Assembly: GCA_016190665.1 (NCBI GenBank)
Contig: JACPQD010000042.1
Location: forward strand, 1 to 62,062
Direction: 5' to 3'
Source: Chloroflexota bacterium
Lineage (GTDB): Bacteria; Chloroflexota; Dehalococcoidia; JACPQD01
Length of the DNA: 62,062 bases
Position 1 is the stretch's first letter. Each line of letters starts with the position of its first letter. The notes beneath the pieces are model-generated. The model was given only the letters and a program-made list of their open reading frames with translations, was not told where the DNA came from and did no database searches. This document shows, in pieces, positions 1-8,748 of this stretch. The translations under genes and the position numbers were made by a program.

Positions 1-480
1 CAGGCTGAAGTAGGCGTTGCCCAGGTTGCCCAGGTCGCTGCCCTCGCCCTGCCTGTCCCCGATCTCGCGGGCTATGGCCTGGGCCTTCTCGAAATATTCG
101 ATGGCCATCTTGTCCTCCCCCAGGCGGAAGTAGGAGTTGCCCAGGTAGCCCAGGCGGTTTCCCTCGCCCTGCCGGTCCCCGATCTCGCGGGAAATGGCCA
201 GGGCCTTCTCGCAATAGTCGATGGCCACCTTGACCTCCCCCAGGCGGGCGTAGGCGTTGCCCAGGTTGCCCAGGTCGCTGCCCTCGCCCTGCCTGTCCCC
301 GATCTCGCGGGAAATGGCCAGGGCCTTCTCGTAATAGTCGATGGCCACCTTGACCTCCCCCAGGCTGGCGTAGGCGTTGCCCAGGTTGCCCAGGCGGTTT
401 CCCTCGCCCTGCCGGTCCCCGATCTCGCGGGAAATGGCCAGGGCCTTCTCGTAATATTCGATGGCCTTCCTGTAGTTGCC
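1..480 (-). repeat. Tandem 120-bp coding repeats (40-residue TPR units)
   Basis: Four consecutive units of 120 bp (1-120, 121-240, 241-360, 361-480) are nearly identical at the DNA level and encode TPR units containing EIGDRQGEG and LGNLGNAY. A more divergent unit lies at about 481-600. The array continues beyond the left edge. The near identity of neighbouring units points to recent unequal exchange or gene conversion. Confidence 0.9.
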
Positions 481-2937
481 CCGCCGCAAGTGGTTGGAGC
501 CTAGCTCGCCCTGAATTCGGCCTACGTTGCGTTTATCCCCGATCTCCCTGGCTGCCCGCAGACCCTGCTCCAGTCTCAGATTGGCCACGCCCCAGCGTCC
601 CTCCATATGAAGCTGGTTGATGATGGCAGAGACACCCTCGACCACGCTGCGCCACTCCTCAGCCATCTCCAGGTGGTCTATCGCCTCCAGATGCTCGTCC
701 AGATATTCGGTCTTCACGAGGAACTCGCCGGCTCGCCGGTGCGTTTCCTTTGGAGATTCCAGCCTGTTTCCCGCGAAGCTTTGCACCACGGGGTGCAGAT
801 AATAGCGATCCCCACGCCTCTCCGCCAAATGGCCCAGCAGGTTTCTCATGGCGGCCTGCCAATCCCCCAGTTCCGTCGCCACCGCCGCCACCGCCTCTTC
901 GCGGAAGGGGAGGCGGAAAACGGAGACGCGCGACAAGAGCGCCTTTTCAGTGTCGCTCAGGGCATCCCACGACAGCCTGAGTGATGCCTCTACACTGACC
1001 TCCTCCTCTTTGGTGCGCTCATCCTTGAGCGTCTCGATCATGCTCTCATGGAGCCTGCGTCTTAGCGAAGTGAGGTCCGTGTTTCGCTCCTTCCTGGCGA
1101 GTGAAGCAGCAACGGTTATCGCCAGGGGGTGCCCCTCCAGCATCCCTCGGCCGCATATAACCGCCACGTGCTCCAATTGCTCCACGGTAGTCTCGTCCGC
1201 GCCCCACAGGTAAAGAAAGAGGGCCATGGCCGTCTCATGGGCGATTGGAAACAGCGGGTCTTCCTTCCCCCCAGCAATGCCCATGGGGCGGCGGGAGGTC
1301 AGGAGGAGCCTGCCTCTCGACTCAAAGGGCAGGCCATCAAGGAGGCGGCGGAAGTCGGCAGCTTCCCGCAAGGAGTCGGCGTTGTCGATGATGAACAGTA
1401 GCTCGCGTTCCTTGTGGATGCGGCCGAGAGTGGCGATCTTGTTCGGAGTGTCCAGTGTGTCGAAATCGGCCACTCCCAGCGCTGCGGCCATGTCGTTCAA
1501 GACGCCCTCGAGGGTGGCGTCGCGGGCGTTGACCCAGAACACACCTTCCGGGAACCAGGCCCGCTCCAGGTGCCAATATGCACTCTCCGTCGCCAGCGCT
1601 GTCTTGCCAATGCCCCCCAGACCAGTCAGCGTGACGAACTTTCGCTTCTCCCGCAACGCTTCCGCCAGGCGAATCATGTCGTTGCCCCTGCCCAGCAAGT
1701 TGGTTCGCGGAAGATGAAGCCGCTCCAGGTTGGTCGGCGGCCGCCGTACGGCAGTTGCTTCTTGCCCAGCAGCCGTCTTTGCCCGACGGGCCACGACGCT
1801 GGACTCCGCCTGGAGGTAGAGCGCGGGGATGCCCCAATCCCTTGGCGTAACACAGGCAGCGCTGGCGAACAGCACCCTCCGCGACGAGGCGACCGCCTCG
1901 TCGATGGGCTCCTTTCGAGCCAACGCGCTGTACAAGGCGCGGTCGAAGATGTTGGCCGAGGCGACGGGCACGGAGAACTGCATGGCCACCACCGCCGGGA
2001 TCCCCCCCTTGACCAGGGCCTGGGTCACGCCGGCAAAGTCATCCGCCGTGTCCGTCTCGGCGGAACGGCACGAGGTGAGGAAGACAAGCCTCAAGCCCAT
2101 GCCGCGGAAGGTCTTCTGCAACTTATCTGCGGACACGGGATCCGTAGCGCCGCAGTCATCCTCGAAGGCCAGCAGGCCACCGCTTTGCTCATCGAAGTTA
2201 CCGTGGCCGATGAAGTGGAGGACTTGGGGCTGCCACGCCGATAGCTCGCCGGCCAGCGCCTCCAGGGTAGGCTGAGGCAGCAGCCGGTATTGTATCTCCC
2301 CTGCCACGGACGCCTCCCGCAGTCCCTGCTCGACGCAGCGCCAGGCATCCTCTCTGCTGAAGGCCGGTTGATCATGAGGCGCGGAGATGACGACCAGCAC
2401 CTTCAATGGTAAGGCGGTGGTGAAGGGCGGTACCGCTTGAGGCAAGACTATGCGGCGCGTCAAAAGCGTATCGCCGGAGGACCCCAGGTAGAAGCCGCGT
2501 TCCGGGTCATACAGATATTCCCAGGGCAACGCAAGGACCGATTGTTCCTCGGAGCCGCCCGTTGTCCCAAAGCCGAGCACCATCCGTAGCCCCTTGCCCG
2601 CGCGTGTGGCGCTCTCCAGACAGGTGTTGTACAGGGTTCGGGCTGCGCCGTCCGGGGGCAGAAGGGCGTCGAAGAGGGCGCGGCCCACTCTGCGGGCAAC
2701 GGCATCGAAGCCGCCGCAGCTTGAGACCTCAGTTAGCATCCGGCGAAAGTCTTCCTGCCGCTCCCGTTCGGTGTTTCCCCGCGGTTCCAATCGGAGGAGG
2801 CGGAGGGCTTCTTCGAATTCGGGGTCGCCGGCTGGCGACTTGAAATCGTGCGGCGGAGCGCTCCCCATCCCGGACGTGCTGCTGGCGCAGACCCGGCCGC
2901 CCTGGACGGACACGGTGAACGTATCGTAGGTTTTCAC
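1..2937 (-). CDS. CHAT protease - NB-ARC STAND NTPase - TPR protein (C-terminus cut by window edge)
   Basis: One uninterrupted frame runs from a GTG at 2937 (also possible: GTG at 2967) to the left edge, at least 979 residues. The N-terminal third is a CHAT caspase-like domain with the His in LHFIGHG (about residue 245) and the Cys in LTSCRSAE (about residue 290). A P-loop NTPase of NB-ARC type follows, with Walker A GLGGIGKTA (about residue 445), LLFIIDNAD as Walker B and the RLLLTSR sensor. The C-terminus is TPR repeats of 40 residues. Proteins of this layout are STAND signal-transduction ATPases. In known examples ligand or partner sensing by the repeats triggers NTP-dependent oligomerisation and activation of the protease, so a role in phage defence or regulated proteolysis is plausible but inferred. 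The likely substrate is not encoded in view. The C-terminus lies outside the window. Confidence 0.9.
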   Translation of the reverse strand, partial: MKTYDTFTVSVQGGRVCASSTSGMGSAPPHDFKSPAGDPEFEEALRLLRLEPRGNTERERQEDFRRMLTEVSSCGGFDAVARRVGRALFDALLPPDGAARTLYNTCLESATRAGKGLRMVLGFGTTGGSEEQSVLALPWEYLYDPERGFYLGSSGDTLLTRRIVLPQAVPPFTTALPLKVLVVISAPHDQPAFSREDAWRCVEQGLREASVAGEIQYRLLPQPTLEALAGELSAWQPQVLHFIGHGNFDEQSGGLLAFEDDCGATDPVSADKLQKTFRGMGLRLVFLTSCRSAETDTADDFAGVTQALVKGGIPAVVAMQFSVPVASANIFDRALYSALARKEPIDEAVASSRRVLFASAACVTPRDWGIPALYLQAESSVVARRAKTAAGQEATAVRRPPTNLERLHLPRTNLLGRGNDMIRLAEALREKRKFVTLTGLGGIGKTALATESAYWHLERAWFPEGVFWVNARDATLEGVLNDMAAALGVADFDTLDTPNKIATLGRIHKERELLFIIDNADSLREAADFRRLLDGLPFESRGRLLLTSRRPMGIAGGKEDPLFPIAHETAMALFLYLWGADETTVEQLEHVAVICGRGMLEGHPLAITVAASLARKERNTDLTSLRRRLHESMIETLKDERTKEEEVSVEASLRLSWDALSDTEKALLSRVSVFRLPFREEAVAAVATELGDWQAAMRNLLGHLAERRGDRYYLHPVVQSFAGNRLESPKETHRRAGEFLVKTEYLDEHLEAIDHLEMAEEWRSVVEGVSAIINQLHMEGRWGVANLRLEQGLRAAREIGDKRNVGRIQGELGSNHLRRGNYRKAIEYYEKALAISREIGDRQGEGNRLGNLGNAYASLGEVKVAIDYYEKALAISREIGDRQGEGSDLGNLGNAYARLGEVKVAIDYCEKALAISREIGDRQGEGNRLGYLGNSYFRLGEDKMAIEYFEKAQAIAREIGDRQGEGSDLGNLGNAYFSL

Positions 2938-3274
2938 CGGTTCAACCCCATCAAAATCCCTCTCCACAAAGCTTCAGCGTGTCAGTAGTCTAGCCCGTCG
3001 GCTTTCAGCCCTCGTCCAGCGTCTCTCTCAGGAGATGGGGGTAATTCCTGGCAATGTTGTCTTATTGAAATTGAACTGCGCATGACCACATGTTTCCTCT
3101 CCCCTCCGCGGGAGAGGACTAAGGTTGCTACCCTCTCCCGTCGAGGGAGAGGAAAATCGAGCGGGCGTCATGCAGTTGACAGAAAGTTTAATCGGACAGC
3201 ATTGCAATTCCTGGCGCCCTGCAAAATGGTTATGGCATCCAAATACGAAAAGGCGAGCCGGAAGCATAACTACT
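2938..3274. repeat. Gene-free stretch with two short palindromic repeats
   Basis: No convincing coding frame is present. Two hairpins with the same arms, CCTCTCCC/GGGAGAGG, lie at 3096-3117 and 3132-3152. They resemble extragenic palindromes that are widespread in GC-rich genomes. They sit between the promoter side of the CHAT gene and the end of the antitoxin gene, so they may also end transcription. Confidence 0.55.
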
Positions 3275-3288
3275 TCATACGCGGCCAT
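3241..3288 (-). pseudogene. Possible N-terminal stub of a RelE/ParE-type toxin
   Basis: An ATG at 3288 overlaps the end of the antitoxin gene by 14 nt, the usual antitoxin-toxin arrangement. It starts MAAYEVVMLPA, which resembles the first beta strand of RelE/ParE toxins. After about a dozen residues the similarity ends and the frame runs into the palindromic repeats. I read this as the remnant of a lost toxin gene. The match is short, so this is tentative. Confidence 0.3.
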
Positions 3289-3544
3289 CTACCTTTGCTT
3301 TCAACTGCTTATGCGCTTCGGCAAGTGAAACCACCGGCTCCCCGGCGAGACGTTGTTGCTCAGCATATAAGAGCTTTTCACGCAGGTCGAGCATGGCCTC
3401 CCGACGTTCGAAGGTCTCGATGCTCATCACGACAAGATCGCCTTCGCCGTTTCGTGTGATGTACACCGGTTCTGCCTTTTCACGCGCAATCTGGGCAATG
3501 GCGTTGTAGTTGTTCCTCAGCATGGTAGATGACTTAATAATCAT
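3275..3544 (-). CDS. YefM/Phd-family antitoxin
   Basis: An 89-residue protein with the Phd/YefM fold signature: an N-terminal KSSTMLRNNYNAIAQIA segment that forms the DNA-binding half, then EPVYITRNGEGDLVVMS and the helix IETFERRE. Its usual partner is a RelE/ParE-type ribonuclease or gyrase toxin, with antitoxin dimers repressing the operon. The ATG at 3544 follows a purine-rich GGGGGAG about 6 nt upstream. A palindrome lies just upstream. No intact toxin follows, so this seems to be an orphan antitoxin, which may act as a stand-alone repressor or as an anti-addiction relic. Confidence 0.85.
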   Translation of the reverse strand: MIIKSSTMLRNNYNAIAQIAREKAEPVYITRNGEGDLVVMSIETFERREAMLDLREKLLYAEQQRLAGEPVVSLAEAHKQLKAKVDGRV

Positions 3545-3565
3545 CGCGTCTCCCCCAGCCTGAGT

Positions 3566-3575
3566 GTGATATCAC
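3566..3575. promoter_or_regulatory. Palindrome GTGATATCAC, candidate antitoxin operator
   Basis: A perfect 10-bp palindrome lies 22 bp upstream of the antitoxin start. It overlaps a plausible minus-strand -10 (TGATAT), with CTGACA about 18 bp upstream as -35. Phd/YefM proteins bind short palindromes at this position. Autoregulation is inferred. Confidence 0.4.
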
Positions 3576-3651
3576 TGTTACGCGGCCAATTATGTCAGGA
3601 TACCACTAAGAGAATCCCTCGCCGGCCTGGATAGGTTGCCGGTTTTAGGGG

Positions 3652-3691
3652 ATAGGGCATAGGAACCCGTTCCCTCAAACCTATACCCTAT
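3652..3691. terminator. Hairpin after the SBP gene, possible terminator
   Basis: Arms 3652-3663 and 3680-3691 pair over 12 bp with one mismatch around a 16-nt loop. The hairpin begins a few bases after the stop of the minus-strand SBP gene. There is no strong U-tract. Confidence 0.4.
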
Positions 3692-3696
3692 AACCT

Positions 3697-5373
3697 CTAT
3701 TTCGCCAGCCAGACATCCTGGTATTTGTTATTGTTGTAGACGCCGCCCCGGTAGTAGTTCTTGACCTCCGGCCAGTAGGCGATGTTGCCGCGCGACCAGT
3801 AGAGCGGGACTGAGTTGGAGAGATCCAGGAGCTTCGCCTCCAACTGGCGGACCAGCTTCTTGCGCTCAGCAGAGTCGACGGCCCGGGACTGAGCATCGAA
3901 GAGGGCGTCCACGTCCTTATCGCTCAGGCCGGTCTGGCTCTGGCCGCCGCCGGTGCGAAAATAGCGCGTGAACTCGTCGGGGTCGGACATGCGGACGCCA
4001 ATAGGCTGGGTGACCATGGGAAAGGTGAGCCGGTATATGGTGTCCAGGAAGGCGGCGCTCTCTTGAATCACCAGCTCGGCATCGACGCCGATCCTGGCGA
4101 TCTGTTCCTTCATGAGCACCGCCATATCGTCCGAATAGCCCGCTCGCGCCAGTATCTTCGTTTTGAGGCCCTTATCGAAGCCGGCGTCGGCGAGGAGCTT
4201 CCTGGCGTCGGCGATATCCTGGTCCTTGGGCTGGCGGTAGCCGGGCAGCTTGAGCAGCTCCGCCTCAGGCAGCGACCACTCGCTGCCGGGAACGAAGTTG
4301 CTGCCCAGTTCAGCCTCGCCGCCCTCGAGGACCTTGATGGCCGCCTGGCGGTCCACCGCCAGGCTCACGGCGCGCCGCACGCGAATGTCGGTGAAAGGCG
4401 GCAGTGTCACGACCATGTTGAACCAGCGTGACGAGATGCTGGGGAACTGGGCAAGGCTGGCCTGCGGCATGTCGCGCCGGATGGTCTGGACCTGGGAAGG
4501 CCGCAGCCCGGCGGGCCATGAGGGATCAATAAGCCTGAGCTGACCCGTCCTGAAGGCCGACAGCTTGGTTGACTCGTCCTTGACAACGTAGAAGCGAACG
4601 CCGTCGAGATAAGGGCGCCCCGGCACGAAGTAGTTGGCGAACTTCTTGAACTCCAGGAGGATGCCCAGGCTGTAGTCCTTATAGGCGAAGGGGCCGGTGC
4701 CCACCATGTCCTTCCGCATATCGCCTTTGGCCTCTACCACCTTCCTGGGATAGACGACCACCTGGCCCACGGCGAGCATGGGCAGGAAGGAGCCCTGGGC
4801 ATAGCTCAGCGCTATCCTGACCACGCCTGGGTCCACAATGGTGACCTCCTTTATGGACTTCAGGGTGCCTTGCCTGGGGCTGCGAATGTTCCTCGGAGGG
4901 TTATAGATTCTATCGATGCTGAATTTGACGTCTTCCGCCGTGAGGGTCGACCCGTCGTGGAACTTGACGTCCTTGCGCAAACGGAAAGTGTAGACGGTGC
5001 CATCGGCGCTGGCTTCCCAGCTCTCCGCCAGATCGGCGATTACCTTGTCAGGCTCAGAGGGCTGAAACTGGACTAACCCGTTGTAGGCGACCTGTGCGGT
5101 GGCGTGAGTGAGGAGGCCCGTCTCCTGCTGAACATCGAAGCTGGCCAGGTCGCCGTTCATGACGGTGGCCAGTACGCCTCCGGAGCGCGGCTGCTCGCCG
5201 GCCGGCTTCGGCGTCGGAGCCGGGACCCCGGGCTTCGGCGTTGGCTGCACGGCTTGTTTCGCTGGCGGCGCCGCTGGGGCGGCCGTCGGCGCCGGGGGGG
5301 CTGCTGGGGCGCAACTCGCCAACAATAGGCCCAGTACCACAGAACAGGCCAGGGGAAGGTATCTCGCTTTCAT
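3697..5373 (-). CDS. ABC peptide/nickel-type substrate-binding lipoprotein (SBP family 5)
   Basis: A 558-residue extracytoplasmic SBP. The start is the ATG at 5373 with GGAGG 9 nt upstream, not the longer frame to 5445. Signal peptide LGLLLASC gives a lipobox with the lipidated Cys, followed by an Ala/Pro linker to about residue 60. Family 5 hallmarks follow: DLAESWE, TFRLRKDVKFHDG, FGTGPF-type motif MVGTGPF, RVRRAVSLAVDRQA and the C-terminal QDVWLAK shared by most SBPs here. Members deliver peptides, nickel, opines or other organics to Dpp/Opp-type permeases. No permease or ATPase is adjacent, so the ligand is unknown. It belongs to the same subgroup as the SBPs at 49.3 and 60 kb. Confidence 0.92.
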   Translation of the reverse strand: MKARYLPLACSVVLGLLLASCAPAAPPAPTAAPAAPPAKQAVQPTPKPGVPAPTPKPAGEQPRSGGVLATVMNGDLASFDVQQETGLLTHATAQVAYNGLVQFQPSEPDKVIADLAESWEASADGTVYTFRLRKDVKFHDGSTLTAEDVKFSIDRIYNPPRNIRSPRQGTLKSIKEVTIVDPGVVRIALSYAQGSFLPMLAVGQVVVYPRKVVEAKGDMRKDMVGTGPFAYKDYSLGILLEFKKFANYFVPGRPYLDGVRFYVVKDESTKLSAFRTGQLRLIDPSWPAGLRPSQVQTIRRDMPQASLAQFPSISSRWFNMVVTLPPFTDIRVRRAVSLAVDRQAAIKVLEGGEAELGSNFVPGSEWSLPEAELLKLPGYRQPKDQDIADARKLLADAGFDKGLKTKILARAGYSDDMAVLMKEQIARIGVDAELVIQESAAFLDTIYRLTFPMVTQPIGVRMSDPDEFTRYFRTGGGQSQTGLSDKDVDALFDAQSRAVDSAERKKLVRQLEAKLLDLSNSVPLYWSRGNIAYWPEVKNYYRGGVYNNNKYQDVWLAK

Positions 5374-5598
5374 TATCGTGTCCTCCGCAGACTTTAGAAA
5401 TGGCCGACCCCGATGACGTGGACCGGTCAGGCAGAATGAAGGCATGGTAGCATCTCTTCGCGGCAGGTGTCAAGCGAGTCGGGACGCGACAGCTTCGGGT
5501 GGAAGCCTGCCGCGCAGTTGGCAGCCGCCAGCGGGGGTCTATTCGTAGGGGTTCCAGAACCAGGCGCGGCCAGGATGCCCTGGCAGGAGAAACGGTCC

Positions 5599-5627
5599 TT
5601 GACGCTGGCTCACCTTCGATGTATATT
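5599..5627 (+). promoter_or_regulatory. Sigma70-type promoter for xdhC-like gene
   Basis: TTGACG at 5599-5604 and TATATT at 5622-5627 are separated by 17 bp, 31 bp ahead of the ATG at 5659. The predicted start site leaves a short leader carrying the GTGAGGT ribosome binding site. Confidence 0.65.
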
Positions 5628-5658
5628 GCCTCTGACACGTCAACACGTGAGGTCGCTA

Positions 5659-6735
5659 ATGAAAGAAGTGTACCAGGAAATGCAAAGGCTCTTGAGGTCC
5701 GGCAAGCGGTTCGCCACCGCCACGGTGATAGCTACCCGCGGCTCCACGCCGCGAAACGTCGGCGCCAAGATGCTGATAGTGGGCGACGGCAGCTTCGCCG
5801 GGACGGTCGGCGGCGGCTGCGGCGAGGCGGAGGTGTGGCAGGAAGCCATGGACGCCCTCAAGGACGGGAAGCCTCGATTGGTAACAATAGACCTCACCAA
5901 TGACTACGAAGAAGAGGGCATGATCTGCGGCGGTATCATGGATGTCTTCATCGACCCGGGGCCAAAGGGTGTTACGGAGGCCTTCCTTGAGGCGGTAGCG
6001 CGCAACGAAGGCGTTGCCCTGGCCACGCTGGTGAAGGGTCCCGAAGGCGAGCCCAGTGTAATCCAAGTTGGCGCGAAGATGGTTGTGCTCGAAGACGGGA
6101 CCTTTCGCGGCCACCTGTACGACGAAGCCTTAGACAGAGCGATCGTTCAGGAAAGTCTGAGCGCGCTCAAAGCAGAGAGGTGTTGCACCGTCAAGGCCCT
6201 CGAAGACATTGAGGTCTTCATCGAGGTGGTGGAAAGGCGCCCTGTCCTCCTTATCGTCGGGGCCGGCCATGTGGCGCAGCCTGTCTCACAAATCGGGAAG
6301 CTCCTCGGCTTCAATGTGGTGATCCTGGATGATCGCGCCGATTATGCCAACGTGGAGAGATTTCCTGAAGCTGACCGCATCATCGTGGCCGGGTTCGTCG
6401 ACACCTTGCGCAGCTTCCCCATTGACGACAAGACTTACATAATCATAATCACGCGCGGCCACCGCTACGACGATGCCTGCCTGCGGGAAGCGGTGCGTTC
6501 GCCAGCGCAATACGTTGGCATGATCGGCAGCCGGCGCAAAGTGAAGCTCATCTTTGACCACCTCCGCCAGCTTGGCATCCTGGAGACCGCCTTAGAGCGG
6601 GTGCACGCTCCCATCGGCCTCAGCATCGGCGCTGAGACGCCGGAGGAGATCGCCGTGAGCGTCATGGCGGAGATAGTCCAGGTGAAGCGAGGACGGGGGT
6701 CGGCGGCGGCGATGAGGGCATGCATGGGGATATGA
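5659..6735 (+). CDS. XdhC/CoxI family molybdenum hydroxylase maturation protein
   Basis: A 358-residue protein starting at the ATG at 5659 with GAGGT 6 nt upstream; the longer frame from 5467 has no support. The N-terminal XdhC_CoxI domain shows ATRGSTPRNVGAKM and GTVGGGCGEAEV. The C-terminal XdhC Rossmann domain begins LLIVGAGHVAQPV and includes YVGMIGSRRK. Family members bind and sulfurate the molybdopterin cofactor or insert it into xanthine-dehydrogenase/CO-dehydrogenase-type enzymes in the cytoplasm. No molybdenum hydroxylase subunit is nearby, so its client must be encoded elsewhere. It is one of the few plus-strand genes and has its own promoter. Confidence 0.9.
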   Translation: MKEVYQEMQRLLRSGKRFATATVIATRGSTPRNVGAKMLIVGDGSFAGTVGGGCGEAEVWQEAMDALKDGKPRLVTIDLTNDYEEEGMICGGIMDVFIDPGPKGVTEAFLEAVARNEGVALATLVKGPEGEPSVIQVGAKMVVLEDGTFRGHLYDEALDRAIVQESLSALKAERCCTVKALEDIEVFIEVVERRPVLLIVGAGHVAQPVSQIGKLLGFNVVILDDRADYANVERFPEADRIIVAGFVDTLRSFPIDDKTYIIIITRGHRYDDACLREAVRSPAQYVGMIGSRRKVKLIFDHLRQLGILETALERVHAPIGLSIGAETPEEIAVSVMAEIVQVKRGRGSAAAMRACMGI

Positions 6736-6744
6736 TTTGGGTAA

Positions 6745-6789
6745 GCGGCAGCAGACCGACGCGGTCTGATCGCATCGGTCTGCTGCCGC
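6745..6789. terminator. Bidirectional hairpin terminator between convergent genes
   Basis: A perfect 15-bp inverted repeat (6745-6759 and 6775-6789) has a 15-nt loop. It lies between the stop of the xdhC-like gene and the stop of the converging secreted-protein gene, as expected for a shared terminator. Confidence 0.65.
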
Positions 6790-6804
6790 TCCAGAAGGCA
6801 AGGA

Positions 6805-8160
6805 TCACGGAATCGGGAACTCGCTGACCACCGCGCTCTCGGGGGTTATCTTCCATACAGAGGACGTGGGCGTCCAGGAGACGAGGGTGGCCACCCCAGG
6901 GTCGTTCACCGAGACTCGCGAAGTCTCCCACCCGGCCTTGCCCAGACCGCTGAAGGGCAGGCGGGCCACCCCGGCGGCGTCAGTGGTCGGGGCGGTGTAC
7001 GTCAGCCCCGCTCCCAGGGTGAAGGCGATGTCGATCAGCGGGTTGGGGGACCATTCCATGAGCCGCAAGAAATTGGCATCGAAGGCGCTGAACTTCATCG
7101 GTCCTCCCGGCGCCGCCCGCTCCAGTCTTATGCGCTCCTTATCGAACATGATCAGGAGGTCGCCGGTGAGGGTGGAAGCGAGCTGAGGCGCCACACTGGT
7201 GTAGAGGACGACTCCGCCGGAGGTGAAATTGGAGACGGCGAAGGTGTCCAGGTTGATCGAGAGCGTGTTGTACGCGCCGACGATCTGCATGGTCTGCCCG
7301 GCTACCGTGCGCGCCTTCACCTTGATGTTTGTGGCCTTGTTGCCCCTCTTGGGAAGGAAGGGGACTCCATTTATGTAGGCAACAAAGGACCCGGTGCCGA
7401 AGGGCCCCTCAATCTCACTGTCGACGGCGCTCAAGGGCGAGACGGCCCAGACGGAGGTCGTGGCCGTCCAGGAGAGCAGCTTAGCTAGATCGGGCTTGTC
7501 GGGTGTGGCGACGGACGTCTCGAATCCTTGCTTAAGGCCCTCGAAGACCAGCCGTGGCTCACCAACGACATCGGTCAGCACGCCAGTGTGGCGAATTCCC
7601 GGCCCCAGGGTGTAGAAGATGTCCAGCAACGCCGGGAGCCTTGGTTCAGGAGCCCAACGGATAACGTCCCCGTCATTGCCGTCATCAGCGCTGAAGACGA
7701 TCTTGCCGCGAGGTCCCATTCGCTCCACCTCGATCTGCGCCGGCTCAAAGCGCAACACGAGGTCTTCGCTCAGATCGGAGCCAAGCTGCGGCACAACCAT
7801 GGAGTAGAGGATGGTACCTTCTACCGTCAGGTCGGAAATCGTAAAGTTATCCAGGTCAACATCCATGGCTACGAAGTCGCCCTGCAAGTGCATGGCCTTG
7901 CCCATTACCTGATCGAACTTCAGGATTACTACGGCCTTTTCCTGGCCGGGTTGAGGGTAGGTGACCCCATCGATGGTTGCAATGAACCCCTTACCGACGC
8001 CGGGCTCTCCCTTGGCAGGCGCAACTGGCGCATCCCCTCCTGCCCGATCATTCTGCATTGCCTGGACGCCCGGTGCGACGGTAAGCACGAGCAAGGCAAG
8101 CAGCAAAGACAGCGCTGTGACCAGGTACACCAGTTTGTGGAACTTCCTGTGGCTTGACAT
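6805..8160 (-). CDS. Secreted protein with two tandem homologous domains, function unknown
   Basis: A 451-residue protein with a clear Sec signal peptide (hydrophobic stretch to about residue 33, cleavage near VQA) and no lipobox. The start ATG at 8160 has GAGGAGG 8 nt upstream. The mature part is an internal duplication of about 190 residues. Both halves contain the sequence order FxAxIxGVxxxP, DxDxFxISxxT, GxxLYSxVxPQL, DLxxxF, RxxPxGxxxFSAxD, IxxTLGxG, GLxxGxETS and a closing SWTxTSxWxxxPxSAV. It is beta-rich and resembles secreted adhesin or surface-layer modules, but I do not recognise a family. It is a monocistronic gene between two convergent/divergent neighbours. Confidence 0.75.
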   Translation of the reverse strand: MSSHRKFHKLVYLVTALSLLLALLVLTVAPGVQAMQNDRAGGDAPVAPAKGEPGVGKGFIATIDGVTYPQPGQEKAVVILKFDQVMGKAMHLQGDFVAMDVDLDNFTISDLTVEGTILYSMVVPQLGSDLSEDLVLRFEPAQIEVERMGPRGKIVFSADDGNDGDVIRWAPEPRLPALLDIFYTLGPGIRHTGVLTDVVGEPRLVFEGLKQGFETSVATPDKPDLAKLLSWTATTSVWAVSPLSAVDSEIEGPFGTGSFVAYINGVPFLPKRGNKATNIKVKARTVAGQTMQIVGAYNTLSINLDTFAVSNFTSGGVVLYTSVAPQLASTLTGDLLIMFDKERIRLERAAPGGPMKFSAFDANFLRLMEWSPNPLIDIAFTLGAGLTYTAPTTDAAGVARLPFSGLGKAGWETSRVSVNDPGVATLVSWTPTSSVWKITPESAVVSEFPIP

Positions 8161-8748
8161 CAGCCAACCTCCTCATTCGACCTGATTTTCTCCGCTACCC
8201 GAGGTGCGCACACCCCTCCCTGTCCCTGCCACCTGTCCCTCACCACCTTTCTCGCCGGCCCGGTTTGCTTGCGCCTCAGCGCAACGCTGGATCTGCGGTT
8301 CTGCCTCTGCGCCGGGACAGTGGAGGAGACGCTACACCCAAGCTCACGTTCCCGTCCAACAAAACGCTCGTTGATCTTCTTTACCTTTTATTACGCACCT
8401 CTTTCCCAATTCTAGTGAAGGCGCAGTTAAGAAGTCATAACATTGCCTGGACCACCATTACATTCTTGTGCCACATCGCGTAAGCACAGTTCGCGGTCCG
8501 CTCAGGTGGGCTTCCCCACTTCTCCTGGGGCCAATCTGTCACAAGACCGCGATGTTATGTAATGAAACGTCGGCAATTCCCTGGACAAATGGCCTGGGGA
8601 GGGCGCTCGAAAGGGTCAAAGGCATCCTTCCACCTCGCGCCGCAGGTGCGGAGACCGGCTACGGCGAGCGCCGCCTCCGTCGTTGACAGTTCGCGGACTT
8701 TTCTGATATTGTCCAGCTAGGCAACGCGTGAAAGAAGGACAAATTGAA
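8161..8748. other. Gene-free region between divergent genes
   Basis: No frame here looks coding. The left end carries the leader and ribosome binding site of the secreted-protein gene, the right end the hemL promoter. Nothing else was recognised. Confidence 0.5.
8683..8712 (+). promoter_or_regulatory. Sigma70-type promoter for hemL
   Basis: A perfect -35 TTGACA (8683-8688) is followed after 18 bp by TATTGT (8707-8712). The hemL ATG is about 37 bp further on. Confidence 0.65.

Noticed and set aside
1..480. Regular 120-bp repeats that could suggest a CRISPR or satellite array
   Set aside because: They are in frame, keep coding capacity and encode TPR units; there are no spacers.
3028..3288. 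Full 86-residue frame as an intact toxin
   Set aside because: Only the first dozen residues look toxin-like; the rest is read through palindromic repeats.
8154..8483. Plus-strand open frame between the secreted-protein gene and hemL
   Set aside because: No ribosome binding site, no recognisable motif and a low-complexity composition; treated as intergenic.
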